A stretch of DNA of 64,000 nucleotides from Neisseria sp. (GCA_030538415.1 JAUNTY010000008.1:1-64000), one strand, 5' to 3'. Positions 18,870 through 27,676 are shown, counted from the stretch's first letter. Program-made: numbers and translations. The notes: generated by a model not told the origin, from the letters alone.

Positions 18870-19232
18870 TTAATTGTCGTCTTCGTTTTGATGGCGCTCG
18901 ATTTCCACGCCCACTTCGCGCACATTCGCCAAAATGCCCGGCTTCACCACCCGCACGCGCACCCACAAGGCATCGAAATTTTCCAACACCAGCTCGGCAA
19001 TATGTTCGGCCAGCGCCTCAAGCAGCAAAAAACGCTGCTCTTTCAGGCTCTGACGCACGGCCTCGCACACATCGCCGTAGTGCACCGTATCATCGATATG
19101 GTCGGACAAAGCCGATTTTTTCGGCACGCCGATATCCAGGTCGATCAGCAGGGTTTGCTGCTGCTCGCGCTCCCAGTCATACACACCGATTAAAGTGTCG
19201 GCCTTCATGCCGCGCAGAAAGATTTTATCCAT
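18870..19232 (-). CDS. folB: Dihydroneopterin aldolase
   Basis: FolB splits 7,8-dihydroneopterin to 6-hydroxymethyl-dihydropterin and glycolaldehyde in folate synthesis, and can epimerise the substrate. The 120-residue length is typical. It starts MDKIFLRGMKADTLIGVYDWE with the conserved Glu of the pterin pocket, has HYGDVCEAVRQ and LLEALAEHIAELVL, and the catalytic lysine in VRVVKPGI. It is divergent from plsY, which begins 56 bases away, a common arrangement for these two genes. Confidence 0.93.
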   Translation of the reverse strand: MDKIFLRGMKADTLIGVYDWEREQQQTLLIDLDIGVPKKSALSDHIDDTVHYGDVCEAVRQSLKEQRFLLLEALAEHIAELVLENFDALWVRVRVVKPGILANVREVGVEIERHQNEDDN

Positions 19233-19288
19233 TTTTTACGGTTTCACGTTAAAATCACCGCTTCATTCTAAAACAAAAAGCTCCAGGC

Positions 19289-19903
19289 ATGCTGTTAAAT
19301 TTATTGGTCATCGTGGCCGCTTATCTGATGGGTTCGCTTTCTTTTGCCGTGATTGTGTCGAAATTTTACGGCATGGACGACCCGCGCACCTACGGCTCGG
19401 GCAATCCCGGCGCCACCAATGTATTGCGCAGCGGCAGGAAAAAAGCCGCTGCGCTCACGCTTTTAGGCGATGCGGTAAAAGGTTTGCTGGCAGTGTTGCT
19501 GGCGCGCGGGCTACAGGATACGCTGGGCTTGGGCGATGCCACCATCGCCGCAGTGGCGGTGGCGGCACTGGTCGGCCATATGTGGCCGCTGTTTTTCGGC
19601 TTCAAAGGCGGCAAGGGCGTGGCCACCGCGCTGGGTGTGTTGTTGGCCTTGTCGTGGCCGACTGCGTTGGTGTGTGCCGTCATCTGGCTGGTAATGGCGT
19701 TTGGTTTCAAGGTCTCTTCGCTGGCCGCTCTGGCGGCCACGGTGGTCAGCCCGGTGGCGGCCTATTTCCTGATGCCGCACGGCTCGTGGGCGTCGGCCAC
19801 GCTGATTATCGCGCTGCTGGTGCTTTACCGCCATAAAAGCAATATCCAAAACCTGCTCGGCGGCAAAGAAGGCAAAATCGGCGACAAGGCCGGTAAAAGC
19901 TGA
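19289..19903 (+). CDS. plsY: Glycerol-3-phosphate acyltransferase PlsY
   Basis: PlsY moves the acyl group from acyl-phosphate to glycerol-3-phosphate, the first step of phospholipid synthesis in the PlsX/PlsY route. The 204-residue membrane protein has the three cytoplasmic motifs: GSLSFAVIVSK with GSGNPGATNVLR, the GGKGVAT loop after GHMWPLFFGFK, and a C-terminal YRHKSNIQNLLGGKE. Five to seven transmembrane helices are evident. Divergent from folB. Confidence 0.95.
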   Translation: MLLNLLVIVAAYLMGSLSFAVIVSKFYGMDDPRTYGSGNPGATNVLRSGRKKAAALTLLGDAVKGLLAVLLARGLQDTLGLGDATIAAVAVAALVGHMWPLFFGFKGGKGVATALGVLLALSWPTALVCAVIWLVMAFGFKVSSLAALAATVVSPVAAYFLMPHGSWASATLIIALLVLYRHKSNIQNLLGGKEGKIGDKAGKS

Positions 19904-19920
19904 CGGTGGCGGCTGCTTTT

Positions 19921-20024
19921 TATAGCCGTTCCGTTAGATTGATACAGCGTTGCCGCGCCTTGCCTTATTACCTGTACTGTCTGTGGCTTGCTGCCTTGTC
20001 TCAACCTAAATTGAAACGACTATA
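19921..20024. repeat. Correia-type repeat (TATAGTCGTT subtype)
   Basis: Starts TATAGCCGTTCCGTTAGATT (one base changed from TATAGTCG), ends AAATTGAAACGACTATA. It lies between plsY and the patatin gene and may affect transcription of the latter, whose start is 15 bases away. Confidence 0.87.
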
Positions 20025-20038
20025 TTTTTCAGGATGAA

Positions 20039-21571
20039 ATGCTTATGTTGCGCACGATTGTTTCAGACGGCCTCAAAAAATGCTGGCTGGCCTCAACCGC
20101 GCTGGCCTTGTCGGCCTGCTCGCTGGTGCAATTCCAGCCCATTGAAACCATCAGCAAGATCAACCCCGACAGCGGCTACCGCCTGCAACAGGCAATCGCC
20201 AAAAGACCGCAATCGCAAAATGAAGACGATATGTTTGTGGTGCTGATGCTCTCGGGCGGCGGCACCCGTGCCGCGGCATTGGGCTATGGCGTGCTGGAGC
20301 AGCTCAGCAGGCAAAACGTGTGGGTAAACGGCCGAGAGATGCCGCTGATTGACAACATCGACCTAGTGTACGGCGTGTCCGGCGGCTCGGTGCTGGCCGC
20401 TTATTTCTCGCTCTACGGCAACGACACCATCCCCTCTTTCGAGCGCCGTTTCCTCAAGCAAAACCTGCAGCGCCAGTTTGCCAAGCAGGTATTTTCCACC
20501 GCCAACCTGCCGCGCCTGACTTCACCGCAATTCGGCCGCGGCGACCTGTTGCAGGAGCAGTTTGACAGCAGCCTGTTTCGCCACGCCACTTTCGGCGACC
20601 TGGAAAAGCGCCGCAAAGGCCCGTTTGCCGTCATCACCGCCACCGACATGTCGCAAGGCCGCCGCCTGGATTTCACCCAGGAATATTTCGATGCGATGTG
20701 TCTCAACCTTTCCGACCTGCCGATTGCCCGCGCCGTGGCCGCTTCCAGCGCAGTGCCGCTGGTATTCAGCCCACTCACCCTCAACAACAACGGCGGCAAC
20801 TGCGGCTATACCCTGCCCACGCCGCTGAAACAGGCATTGGCAAGCGACACTGACAAGCTGCAACACACCACCCGCCGCGAATTCAGCAGCGGCCTGCGCC
20901 AATATGAAGACAGCAGCGAGCGCCCCTACATCCACCTGCTCGACGGCGGCCTCACCGACAACCTCGGCCTGCGCAGCCTCTTAGATGTTACCGAGATATA
21001 TCCCAACAACATGCTCTACAGCCAGTTTGCCGACGGCAAAATGTCGAAAATCGTGATTATTAACGTCAATGCGCAAAACCAGATTCACAGCGACATCGAC
21101 AAAAGCCCCGACATTCCCGGGGTGGGCGCCGTGCTGGATGCCATCATCAATATCCCTATCGATCAGTATTCGCAGGAATCGCTGCGCCGCTTCCGCGCCT
21201 TTGCCGACAAGTGGAACGAAGACGTGCGCGCCAGCAAGGCCGGTAACGAAGTGAGCATGTATTTCGTCAGCCTCAACCTGCGCGACCTGCCCGAATCGCA
21301 GCTGCGCCAGAATACGCTGAACATCCCCACCAGCTTTTACCTGCCGGGCAGCGACATCAATGATTTGAAAGAAGCCGCGCGGGTATTGATGCGCCAGTCG
21401 GCCGAATACCAGCGCCTGCTGAAAGACCTGTCGGTGCAGCCCAGCGTGGCCGCCGCGCCGTTTGCCAAGCCCTACTGGTTTGTCGGCGAAGGGCCGGTGC
21501 AGCCCGCCGGGCCGGCCGGAGTAAAGCCTGAATATGATGCCTTGTTTAAAACGGCTTCTGCGCTTGAATAA
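20039..21571 (+). CDS. Patatin-like phospholipase lipoprotein
   Basis: Patatins use a Ser-Asp dyad to cleave acyl esters of lipids. The 510-residue product carries a lipoprotein signal (STALALSACSL, lipobox LSAC), so it should be anchored in a membrane and face the periplasm or cell surface. Patatin motifs are the oxyanion loop SGGGTRAAALG near residue 72, nucleophile GVSGGS near residue 113, and the catalytic Asp in LLDGGLTDNLGL near residue 304. A DUS lies within the signal-peptide region. ATG 20039 follows AGGA; ATG 20045 is possible. Lipid substrate and any role in virulence are not known from sequence. Confidence 0.87.
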   Translation: MLMLRTIVSDGLKKCWLASTALALSACSLVQFQPIETISKINPDSGYRLQQAIAKRPQSQNEDDMFVVLMLSGGGTRAAALGYGVLEQLSRQNVWVNGREMPLIDNIDLVYGVSGGSVLAAYFSLYGNDTIPSFERRFLKQNLQRQFAKQVFSTANLPRLTSPQFGRGDLLQEQFDSSLFRHATFGDLEKRRKGPFAVITATDMSQGRRLDFTQEYFDAMCLNLSDLPIARAVAASSAVPLVFSPLTLNNNGGNCGYTLPTPLKQALASDTDKLQHTTRREFSSGLRQYEDSSERPYIHLLDGGLTDNLGLRSLLDVTEIYPNNMLYSQFADGKMSKIVIINVNAQNQIHSDIDKSPDIPGVGAVLDAIINIPIDQYSQESLRRFRAFADKWNEDVRASKAGNEVSMYFVSLNLRDLPESQLRQNTLNIPTSFYLPGSDINDLKEAARVLMRQSAEYQRLLKDLSVQPSVAAAPFAKPYWFVGEGPVQPAGPAGVKPEYDALFKTASALE

Positions 21572-21590
21572 CCACTATAATATAGTCGTT

Positions 21591-21687
21591 TCAATTTAGA
21601 TTGAGACAAGGCAGCAAGCCGCAAACAGTATAGATAGTACGGCTAGGCGATCCAACACCGTAGCAGAAACTCATTTCTTCGACTATA
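21591..21687. repeat. Correia-type repeat with mixed ends
   Basis: The left end is the CGTTTCAATTTAG subtype and the right end the CATTTCTTCGACTATA subtype, so the 97-bp copy joins two subtypes. This fits recombination between elements through their shared core. Confidence 0.85.
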
Positions 21688-21830
21688 TCGCGGTTTCCCC
21701 GTTTTTGCCCTATATCAAAAGGCCGTCTGAAAAACACCCCGCACCGCGCCCGCACCCTTGCCCCGCTTTATCGCACAATCCTATAATCTTGTTGGAAAAT
21801 TTCTCAAACATCCCGATCAGGAAGCATGTC

Positions 21831-22169
21831 ATGAAACAATATATCCTCGACCCGCAGGCGCTGCTGGGCGGCATCATCGCCCAAGACGACGACCAGGAGC
21901 TGGTGCAGCTCGCCCTGCAACAAGACAACGAAATTCCGCCTTATCAAAGCGAAGCGATTATCCTGCTGATTGTGCTCAACGGCAGCGCGCGAATCGTCAC
22001 CGAAAAAGAAAGCATTGAAACCAAGGGGCTGCAAGTGGTGCGCATCGAGCCCAACGAAACCCACAGCATCCGCGCGCTGGAAAACAACACCACCATTCTG
22101 GTCATCAAACAGCTCACCCATGACTTGGTGTTCAGCAAAAAACTGCGTTTCGGCAGCTGCTGCCTGTAA
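21831..22169 (+). CDS. Small cupin-fold protein
   Basis: A 112-residue protein with a predicted single beta-barrel cupin domain: IPPYQSEAIILLIVLNGSARIVTEKESIETKGLQVVRIEPNETHSIRALENNTTILVIKQL in pieces shows the alternating strands and the late PNETHSIRA histidine motif. The usual first cupin motif histidines (HxH) are not evident, so metal binding is uncertain. ATG 21831 follows AGGAAG; the longer frame to 21705 crosses a DUS and is not used. Function unknown. Confidence 0.7.
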   Translation: MKQYILDPQALLGGIIAQDDDQELVQLALQQDNEIPPYQSEAIILLIVLNGSARIVTEKESIETKGLQVVRIEPNETHSIRALENNTTILVIKQLTHDLVFSKKLRFGSCCL

Positions 22170-22189
22170 GCGCCGTTTTCGGGAAACAA

Positions 22190-22223
22190 GAAAAAGGCCG
22201 TCTGAACATTCAGACGGCCTTTA
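22190..22223. terminator. DUS-pair terminator between cupin gene and trxA
   Basis: AAAAAGGCCGTCTGAA and TTCAGACGGCCTTT form a stem between convergent genes. Confidence 0.85.
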
Positions 22224-22242
22224 CTGCGGGTAAACCGTGTAA

Positions 22243-22569
22243 TCAAATAGAAGCGTTTACAAAAGCCACCAGTTGGCCTTTGGCCAGCGCACCCACTTTG
22301 GTGGCGACGTTTTGGCCGTCTTTGAACACCATCAAAGTCGGGATGCCGCGCACGCCGAATTGGGCCGGGGTTTGCTCGTTTTCGTCGATGTTGATTTTCA
22401 CCACTTTCAGTTTGCCTTCGAATTCGGCGGCTACTTCATCCAAAATCGGGGCAATCATTTTGCAGGGGCCGCACCACGGTGCCCAAAAGTCGAGCAATAC
22501 GGGTACGTCTGATTTCAAAACGTCTTGTTCGAAGGTGGCGTCGGAGGCATGTACAATCAGGTCGCTCAT
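22243..22569 (-). CDS. trxA: Thioredoxin
   Basis: Thioredoxin reduces protein disulfides in the cytosol. The 108-residue protein has the active site [14 protein letters not shown] and the cis-proline motif [16 protein letters not shown] 22569 after AAAAGGAAAAC gives the family length; the longer frame from 22602 is not needed. Monocistronic. Confidence 0.96.
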   Translation of the reverse strand: MSDLIVHASDATFEQDVLKSDVPVLLDFWAPWCGPCKMIAPILDEVAAEFEGKLKVVKINIDENEQTPAQFGVRGIPTLMVFKDGQNVATKVGALAKGQLVAFVNASI

Positions 22570-22650
22570 GGTGTTTTCCTTTTGAAGAGAATGCGCGTGC
22601 ATTCGGTTGGTTGTTTGATGCGCTTAGAATAGGGCTTCTGCCGCAAAATT

Positions 22651-24192
22651 TCAAGGGGCGGCGTGCAGTAATAGCTTTTTCGTATAGTCGGCATGAGGAT
22701 TAACAAACACGCGCTCCATTTCGCCTGCCTCCACCACCTGCCCGTCTTTCAACACCATCACCCGATGCGACAAGGCGCGGATGACCGCCAAATCATGGCT
22801 GATGACAATGAGGCTCAAGCCGTATTGCCGTTGCAAATCGCCCAATAATTCCAGTATCTGCTGCTGCCATTGCACATCCAAGGCGCTGGTCGGCTCATCG
22901 AGCAGCAACACCTGCGGACGCACGATAATCGCGCGGGCAATCGCCAGCCGCTGCCGTTGGCCGCCGGAAAAAGCGTGCGGATAGCGCCTCAAAATTTCGC
23001 CTTCCAGCCCGACCTGCCGCAACACCTCGCGTACACGGCTTTCCATTTCGGCGCGGCTCAATTCAGGCTCGTGCACCCGCAAGGCTTCGGAAACGATGTC
23101 GAACACATTCATGCGCGGGTTAAACGCGCCGAACGGGTCTTGAAACACCATCTGCACCGCCTTGCGCAACTCCGGCCGCCACGCTTCGCCGTTGATGTTC
23201 AGACGGCCTTCAGACGGCATCAGCCGCATCACCGCCTTGGCCAGCGTGGTTTTGCCGCTGCCGCTCTCGCCGATGATGCCCAGCGTTTCCCCGGCTTTCA
23301 ACTCAAACGACAAGGGCGCGAGCAGCGTTTTGCGGCGTTTTTTAAACCACCCTGCCCGCTCGTTGACCGCCACGCTGAGGTTTTCCGCCGCCAACACCGT
23401 TGCCGCTTCAGACGGCAGCGCGTTCACCTGCCGTTTCGCGCCGATGCCGAGCAGCATTTTGGTGTATTCGTGTTGCGGGTTGGCAAACACTTCCACCGCC
23501 GCGCCCTGCTCGACAATGCGCCCGTGCCGCATCACCGCCACATCATCGGCAAAACGGCGCACCAGATTCAAATCGTGGCTGATGTAAATCAGCGTCATGT
23601 TTTTTTCGGCTTGCAGGCGCGAAAGCAAATCGAGAATCTGCGCCTGCACCGCCACATCCAGCGCCGTGGTCGGCTCGTCGGCAATCAAGAGCTTAGGCGC
23701 GGCCGCCACCGCCATCGCAATCATCGCCCGCTGCCGCTGGCCGCCGGAAAGCTCGAACGGATAAGCCAGCGCTTTTTGCGCCGCATCCTGAATGCCCGTT
23801 TGCGCCAACAGCTTCACCGCTTCGCCCCAAGCCGCTTTTTTCGGCAAGCCCAAATGCAGCGTGAGCACTTCGGCAATCTGCGCGCCCACCCGCATCACCG
23901 GATTGAGCGCCGTCATCGGCTCTTGAAACACCATGCCGATATCGCGCCCGCGCAGTTTTTGCAGCTGGCGCGGCGATTTATCCAACAGGTTTTCGCCCTC
24001 GAAATTCAGACGGCCTGCAAACGCCACCGCCGGATTGAGCCGCATGATGCCCTGCGCCAACACGGTTTTGCCGCTGCCGCTCTCGCCGACAACCGCCAGC
24101 TTACGCCCGCGCCGCACGGTCAGGCTGATGTCGTGCAAAACGGGATTGCCGGGGAATTCGGCGTTGAGATTTTGGATGTCTAGGATGTTCAT
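22651..24192 (-). CDS. yejF: Peptide ABC importer, duplicated ATPase YejF
   Basis: YejF is the ATPase of the YejABEF importer for small peptides (microcin C and similar molecules in E. coli). The 513-residue protein consists of two fused ABC domains. The first has Walker A GESGSGKT, signature LSGGQRQR and Walker B LLIADEPTTALDV. The second has GESGSGKT, FSGGQRQR and VLLLDEPTSALDV. It lies downstream of yejB and yejE but is separated from yejE by a toxin-antitoxin pair (24214-24994). A DUS sits inside the second half. Confidence 0.92.
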   Translation of the reverse strand: MNILDIQNLNAEFPGNPVLHDISLTVRRGRKLAVVGESGSGKTVLAQGIMRLNPAVAFAGRLNFEGENLLDKSPRQLQKLRGRDIGMVFQEPMTALNPVMRVGAQIAEVLTLHLGLPKKAAWGEAVKLLAQTGIQDAAQKALAYPFELSGGQRQRAMIAMAVAAAPKLLIADEPTTALDVAVQAQILDLLSRLQAEKNMTLIYISHDLNLVRRFADDVAVMRHGRIVEQGAAVEVFANPQHEYTKMLLGIGAKRQVNALPSEAATVLAAENLSVAVNERAGWFKKRRKTLLAPLSFELKAGETLGIIGESGSGKTTLAKAVMRLMPSEGRLNINGEAWRPELRKAVQMVFQDPFGAFNPRMNVFDIVSEALRVHEPELSRAEMESRVREVLRQVGLEGEILRRYPHAFSGGQRQRLAIARAIIVRPQVLLLDEPTSALDVQWQQQILELLGDLQRQYGLSLIVISHDLAVIRALSHRVMVLKDGQVVEAGEMERVFVNPHADYTKKLLLHAAP

Positions 24193-24213
24193 GGTTGGAT
24201 GTTCAGACGGCCT

Positions 24214-24819
24214 TTAATCGGATGATTCGACCCTATTCAAATTTTTGTGAATCAATTCGGCCAGCAGTTGTTCATTACCGTTGAATGCCGCAATAGCAGC
24301 CGCAATCATTTCATCTTGGCTGATATTTTTCCAATCGATGCAGTAACCGTTTTGGCCGGCCAACTGCCCGATAAACGCACGGAGCGCGCGGCCGTTACCC
24401 TCACGAAACGGGTGAACGGCGTTGAATTCGCTCATGTAATGAGCTGCCCGCCCGCTGAATGCTTCGCTTGACATGGATTTTAAATAATTTTCCTGCTTCA
24501 ACCTGGCAGACACCCCGGCAGAAAAACTTTCGATAAACAAATGATTGGCAAAACGGCTGCTGCCTTTGCTGATGTCGATATGGCGGATTTCCCCCGCCCA
24601 AGGATAGATGTCGCCGAATAAGCGTTTGTGAATAGCCTGCAAATGGAGCAAATCAAAATGGCCGTCCACCGGAAACAGATGCAGCTCCAAGCTGCGCATA
24701 ATGGAAATATCACGTTCGGCCTGCTCCAATTCGAGCGCATCGGCAAGGTTTAATTTGTTTTTCAATACGCCGGTGTGCGAATCTGTGTATTCGTCATCCG
24801 AACCCTCATATTTAAGCAT
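24214..24819 (-). CDS. Fic-domain AMP-transferase toxin
   Basis: Fic enzymes attach AMP from ATP to target hydroxyl groups; VbhT/FicT-type toxins modify gyrase and topoisomerase IV. The 201-residue protein has the complete catalytic motif HPFREGNGRA (His136 to Arg144) and the upstream beta-flap region GEIRHIDISKGSSRFAN. The start MLKYEGSDDEYTD is typical. No (S/T)xxxE(G/N) inhibitory motif is apparent within it; that motif is on the adjacent small protein, so this is a class I Fic. It overlaps the antitoxin gene by eight bases and lies between yejE and yejF. Confidence 0.92.
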   Translation of the reverse strand: MLKYEGSDDEYTDSHTGVLKNKLNLADALELEQAERDISIMRSLELHLFPVDGHFDLLHLQAIHKRLFGDIYPWAGEIRHIDISKGSSRFANHLFIESFSAGVSARLKQENYLKSMSSEAFSGRAAHYMSEFNAVHPFREGNGRALRAFIGQLAGQNGYCIDWKNISQDEMIAAAIAAFNGNEQLLAELIHKNLNRVESSD

Positions 24820-24994
24820 GACTCAAAGCCCGTGCAATAGCCGATTGCACCGCTTCTTCACAACTGATTTCGCCCGCGCTTACCCGCTCCATATCGCGAA
24901 CGATTTCGGCGCTCGGCTCCAAGCCTTCCATGCGCCAAGAGCCGATTAGATTTTCGATGACATTGCGTTGTTCGGATGTTAAATGTTGGCTCAT
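24812..24994 (-). CDS. VbhA-like antitoxin of the Fic toxin
   Basis: A 60-residue helical protein. Its motif IGSWRMEGLEPS contains Ser19-xxx-Glu23-Gly24, the inhibitory (S/T)xxxE(G/N) motif that blocks ATP binding in the Fic active site. The rest (IVRDMERVSAGEISCEEAVQSAI) matches the VbhA antitoxin family. ATG 24994 follows AAGGAAG at good distance, and a strong promoter lies just upstream. The antitoxin is translated first and overlaps the toxin start, the usual arrangement. Confidence 0.9.
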   Translation of the reverse strand: MSQHLTSEQRNVIENLIGSWRMEGLEPSAEIVRDMERVSAGEISCEEAVQSAIARALSHA

Positions 24995-25027
24995 TACAGC
25001 GCTTCCTTTATCAAAACAGATTTTTGT

Positions 25028-25056
25028 ATTATATTGAATTTCATTGTAATTATCAA
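25028..25056 (-). promoter_or_regulatory. Strong promoter of the Fic toxin-antitoxin module
   Basis: On the minus strand TTGATA (25056-25051), a 17-base spacer and TATAAT (25033-25028). One mismatch to consensus in total. It is placed 34 bases upstream of the antitoxin ATG, so the module does not depend on yej transcription. Confidence 0.8.
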
Positions 25057-25072
25057 CAAGTTGCGCTAAAAA

Positions 25073-26104
25073 TCACCCCCGCGCCCGCACATCAAAAGCC
25101 TGCCTCAACCCCTCGCCCACCATCACCAGCAACAACAGCATCAGCGTCAACGCGCCCACGGCGGATAAACCAATCCACCACGCATCGAGGTTGTCTTTGC
25201 CCTGCGCCAGCAATTCGCCCAAGCTCGCTTGCGCGGCGGGCACACCGAGGCCGAGAAAATCGAGGCTGGTGAGTGCCAACACCGCACCGGAAATGCGGAA
25301 CGGCAGAAAGGCGAGTACAGGCGTGAGGCTGTTGGGCAGGATGTGCCGCCACATGATGCGGCCGTCTGAAACGCCCATGCTTTTCGCCGCCAACACATAA
25401 TCGGCCTGGCGGTTTTTCAGAAACTCGGCGCGCACATAATCGGAAAGCCCCATCCAGCCGAATAAAGCCAAAATCACCAGCAACACCAGCAGGCCGGGGT
25501 TGAAAAACGATGACAAAATAATCAGCAGGTAAAGCTCGGGCAAACCGCCCCACACTTCCAAAAACCGCTGCATCAGCAAATCGACCTTGCCGCCGAAATA
25601 ACCCTGCACCGCGCCCGCCAACACGCCGATTACAGTGGTGACGGCGGTCAGCGTCAGCGCAAACAGCAGCGAATCGCGGAAACCATACACCAAACGCGCC
25701 AACACATCGCGGCCGCGGTCGTCGGTGCCGAGCCAATGTTGGCGGGACGGCGCGGCGGGATCGGGCGCGGTGTCGAAATCATTCAGCGTATTGGCGGCAT
25801 AGGGATTGGGCAGATAGACGGCATGGTTGCCGTCTGAAGTGATGTTGCGGCGGATAAGCGGGTCAAGATAATCGGCGGGCGTGTCGAAATCGCCGCCGAA
25901 CACGGTTTCGTTGTAGTTTTTCACAATCGGAAAATAATGGCTGCCGTTGTAGTGCACCCACAGCGGCTTGTCGTTGCTCCAAAACGGCGCGAGCAAGGCC
26001 AGCGCAAACAGCAGCGCCAAGAGCCGCAAAGCCAGCCAGCCACGTTTGTGTTGTTTGAATGCCTGCCAGGAGGAAAAACGGGTTGTGTGCATAGGTTTAA
26101 TCAT
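25073..26104 (-). CDS. yejE: Peptide ABC importer permease YejE
   Basis: Second membrane subunit of the YejABEF importer. From ATG 26104 the protein has 343 residues, with an N-terminal helix, a periplasmic segment (NDKPLWVHYNGSHYFPIVKNYNETVFGG, in line with E. coli YejE), and the OppC-like permease core. The EAA loop for contact with YejF is DYVLAAKSMGVSDGRIMWRHILPNS. The frame opens upstream to 26155 inside yejB, and ATG 26092 is another option; none has a clear binding site. A DUS separates it from yejB. The gene ends just before the toxin-antitoxin promoter. Confidence 0.92.
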   Translation of the reverse strand: MIKPMHTTRFSSWQAFKQHKRGWLALRLLALLFALALLAPFWSNDKPLWVHYNGSHYFPIVKNYNETVFGGDFDTPADYLDPLIRRNITSDGNHAVYLPNPYAANTLNDFDTAPDPAAPSRQHWLGTDDRGRDVLARLVYGFRDSLLFALTLTAVTTVIGVLAGAVQGYFGGKVDLLMQRFLEVWGGLPELYLLIILSSFFNPGLLVLLVILALFGWMGLSDYVRAEFLKNRQADYVLAAKSMGVSDGRIMWRHILPNSLTPVLAFLPFRISGAVLALTSLDFLGLGVPAAQASLGELLAQGKDNLDAWWIGLSAVGALTLMLLLLVMVGEGLRQAFDVRARG

Positions 26105-26120
26105 TCGAGGCCGTCTGAAA

Positions 26121-27170
26121 CTATTTTTGCCCGCCGAAATGAATCCGCGGATCAACCCAGGAATAGGAAATATCCGACAACAATTTCGCCAGCAAGCCCA
26201 TCAGCGTGAACACATACAGCGTGCCCATCACCACCGGATAATCGCGCTTCATCACCGCTTCGTAGGAAAGCAGGCCGAGGCCGTCGAGCGAAAACAGGGT
26301 TTCAATCAACAGGCTGCCGGTGAAAAACGCGCCGATAAAGGCGGCGGGAAAGCCGGTAATCAGCGGAATCATGGCATTGCGAAACACATGGCGCCGCAAA
26401 ATCTGCCGCTCCGGCAAGCCTTTGGCGCGGGCGGTGTAAACATACTGGCGGCGGATTTCTTCGAGAAACACGTTTTTGGTGAGTACCGTCATCACCGCCA
26501 GATTGCCCGCCACCGAAGCGGTAATCGGCAGCGCCATGTGCCACAGATAATCTTTAATCCGCGCAGGCCAAGCCATCGCTTCCCAATTGTCGCTCACCAA
26601 GCCGCCCTGCGGAAACCATGAAAAGAAACTGCCGCCGCCAAACAACACCAGCAACACCAAACCGAGCACAAACGGCGGAATGGTGTAGCCCAGCAAAATC
26701 ACCATGCCCGTGGCCGCATCGAAGCGCGAGCCGTCGCGCACCGCTTTCATAATCCCCAGCGGAATGCAAATCAGATAAGTGAGGAAAAACGTCCACAAGC
26801 CGAGGCTCATCGATACCGGCATTTTTTCCTTCACCAATTCAAACACGGTTTGATGATGAAAAAAACTCTCGCCCAAATCAAAGCGCACAAAGCGCGACAC
26901 CATGTCGGCGAAACGCTCGAGCGGCGGCTTGTCGAAACCATAGAGCGCGTTCAAAGCCGCCATATCGTCGGCGCTCAACTGACTGCGTTGCCCCATCATG
27001 CCGCCCTCCGCAGCCGCCGTTTCGCCGCCGGGCGCGCCGCCGCTGAGCTGCTGCACCATCTGCTCCACCGGCCCGCCGGGCACAAACTGGATGATGGCAA
27101 ACGTAATCGCCAGAATACCGAGCAGGGTCGGAATCAGCAAAAGCAGGCGTTTCAGAATATAGCGCCACAT
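26121..27170 (-). CDS. yejB: Peptide ABC importer permease YejB
   Basis: First membrane subunit of the YejABEF importer. The 349-residue OppB-type permease starts MWRYILKRLLLLIPTLLGILAITF, carries a periplasmic Gly/Ala-rich insert near residues 40-60, and an EAA loop YVYTARAKGLPERQILRRHVFRNA. No yejA (periplasmic peptide-binding protein) precedes it; upstream is a chimeric Correia repeat and the cbpA-cbpM terminator, so the binding protein must be encoded elsewhere. Confidence 0.92.
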   Translation of the reverse strand: MWRYILKRLLLLIPTLLGILAITFAIIQFVPGGPVEQMVQQLSGGAPGGETAAAEGGMMGQRSQLSADDMAALNALYGFDKPPLERFADMVSRFVRFDLGESFFHHQTVFELVKEKMPVSMSLGLWTFFLTYLICIPLGIMKAVRDGSRFDAATGMVILLGYTIPPFVLGLVLLVLFGGGSFFSWFPQGGLVSDNWEAMAWPARIKDYLWHMALPITASVAGNLAVMTVLTKNVFLEEIRRQYVYTARAKGLPERQILRRHVFRNAMIPLITGFPAAFIGAFFTGSLLIETLFSLDGLGLLSYEAVMKRDYPVVMGTLYVFTLMGLLAKLLSDISYSWVDPRIHFGGQK

Positions 27171-27208
27171 AAATTATTCGGCTTTCGGGGTTAATCAGTC
27201 TGCATGGG

Positions 27209-27335
27209 TATAGTCGGAGAAATGAGATTCTGATACAAAGCGGCGAACCGCAGACAGTACAGATATAGTCGTTCCGTTAGATTGATACAGCGTTGCTGCG
27301 CCTTGCCGTAGCAGAAACTCATTTCTCCGACTATA
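27209..27335. repeat. Chimeric Correia-type repeat
   Basis: A 127-bp element starts as the CGGAGAAATGAG subtype, restarts with a second left end TATAGTCGTTCCGTTAGATT at 27264, and finishes with the first subtype's right end. It looks like a nested pair that lost DNA by recombination at CCTTGCCGTAG. Confidence 0.85.
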
Positions 27336-27344
27336 ACAAATACC

Positions 27345-27386
27345 AAGGCCGTCTGAAACCATATCGGCAAGATTTCAGACGGCCTG
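27345..27386 (-). terminator. DUS-pair terminator after cbpM
   Basis: AGGCCGTCTGAAA and TTTCAGACGGCCT with a 14-base loop, downstream of the cbpA-cbpM pair. Confidence 0.75.
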
Positions 27387-27403
27387 AGTTTATCGGCAGG
27401 CAG

Positions 27404-27673
27404 TCAGATGCCGCCGCCTTTGCGCAAGGTTTCCAATTCGTCGAGCAGCTGCAAAATCAGCGCCGTAGCAGGCGCGCTGGCCTCGAAATCGCGGCTGATG
27501 CGGCGGGCGCGGCGGATGCGTGCCAGCTCGAAACCGCTGAATCCGGCTTCGCGCGGATTGCCGCGCACTGACACCACCTCTTCTTCAATCATGCTCACCA
27601 GCCATTCCGCATCACCGTCGCACGCATGCACGATTTGCTCGAAAGTCAGCTGCACATCGTATTCCTGATTCAT
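27404..27673 (-). CDS. cbpM: CbpM-like chaperone modulator
   Basis: CbpM is a small MerR-like protein that binds the J-domain of CbpA and inhibits it. The 89-residue product shows LTFEQIVHACDGDAEWLVSMIEEEVV and a helical C-terminus (ALILQLLDELETL) typical of CbpM. It starts 3 bases after cbpA and shares its transcript, which supports the identification. Confidence 0.87.
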   Translation of the reverse strand: MNQEYDVQLTFEQIVHACDGDAEWLVSMIEEEVVSVRGNPREAGFSGFELARIRRARRISRDFEASAPATALILQLLDELETLRKGGGI

Positions 27674-27676
27674 GGT

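Noticed and set aside
22870..24183. 437-codon plus-strand ORF opposite yejF
   Set aside because: Antisense of a double ABC ATPase; rich in His/Arg/Gln without recognisable domains.
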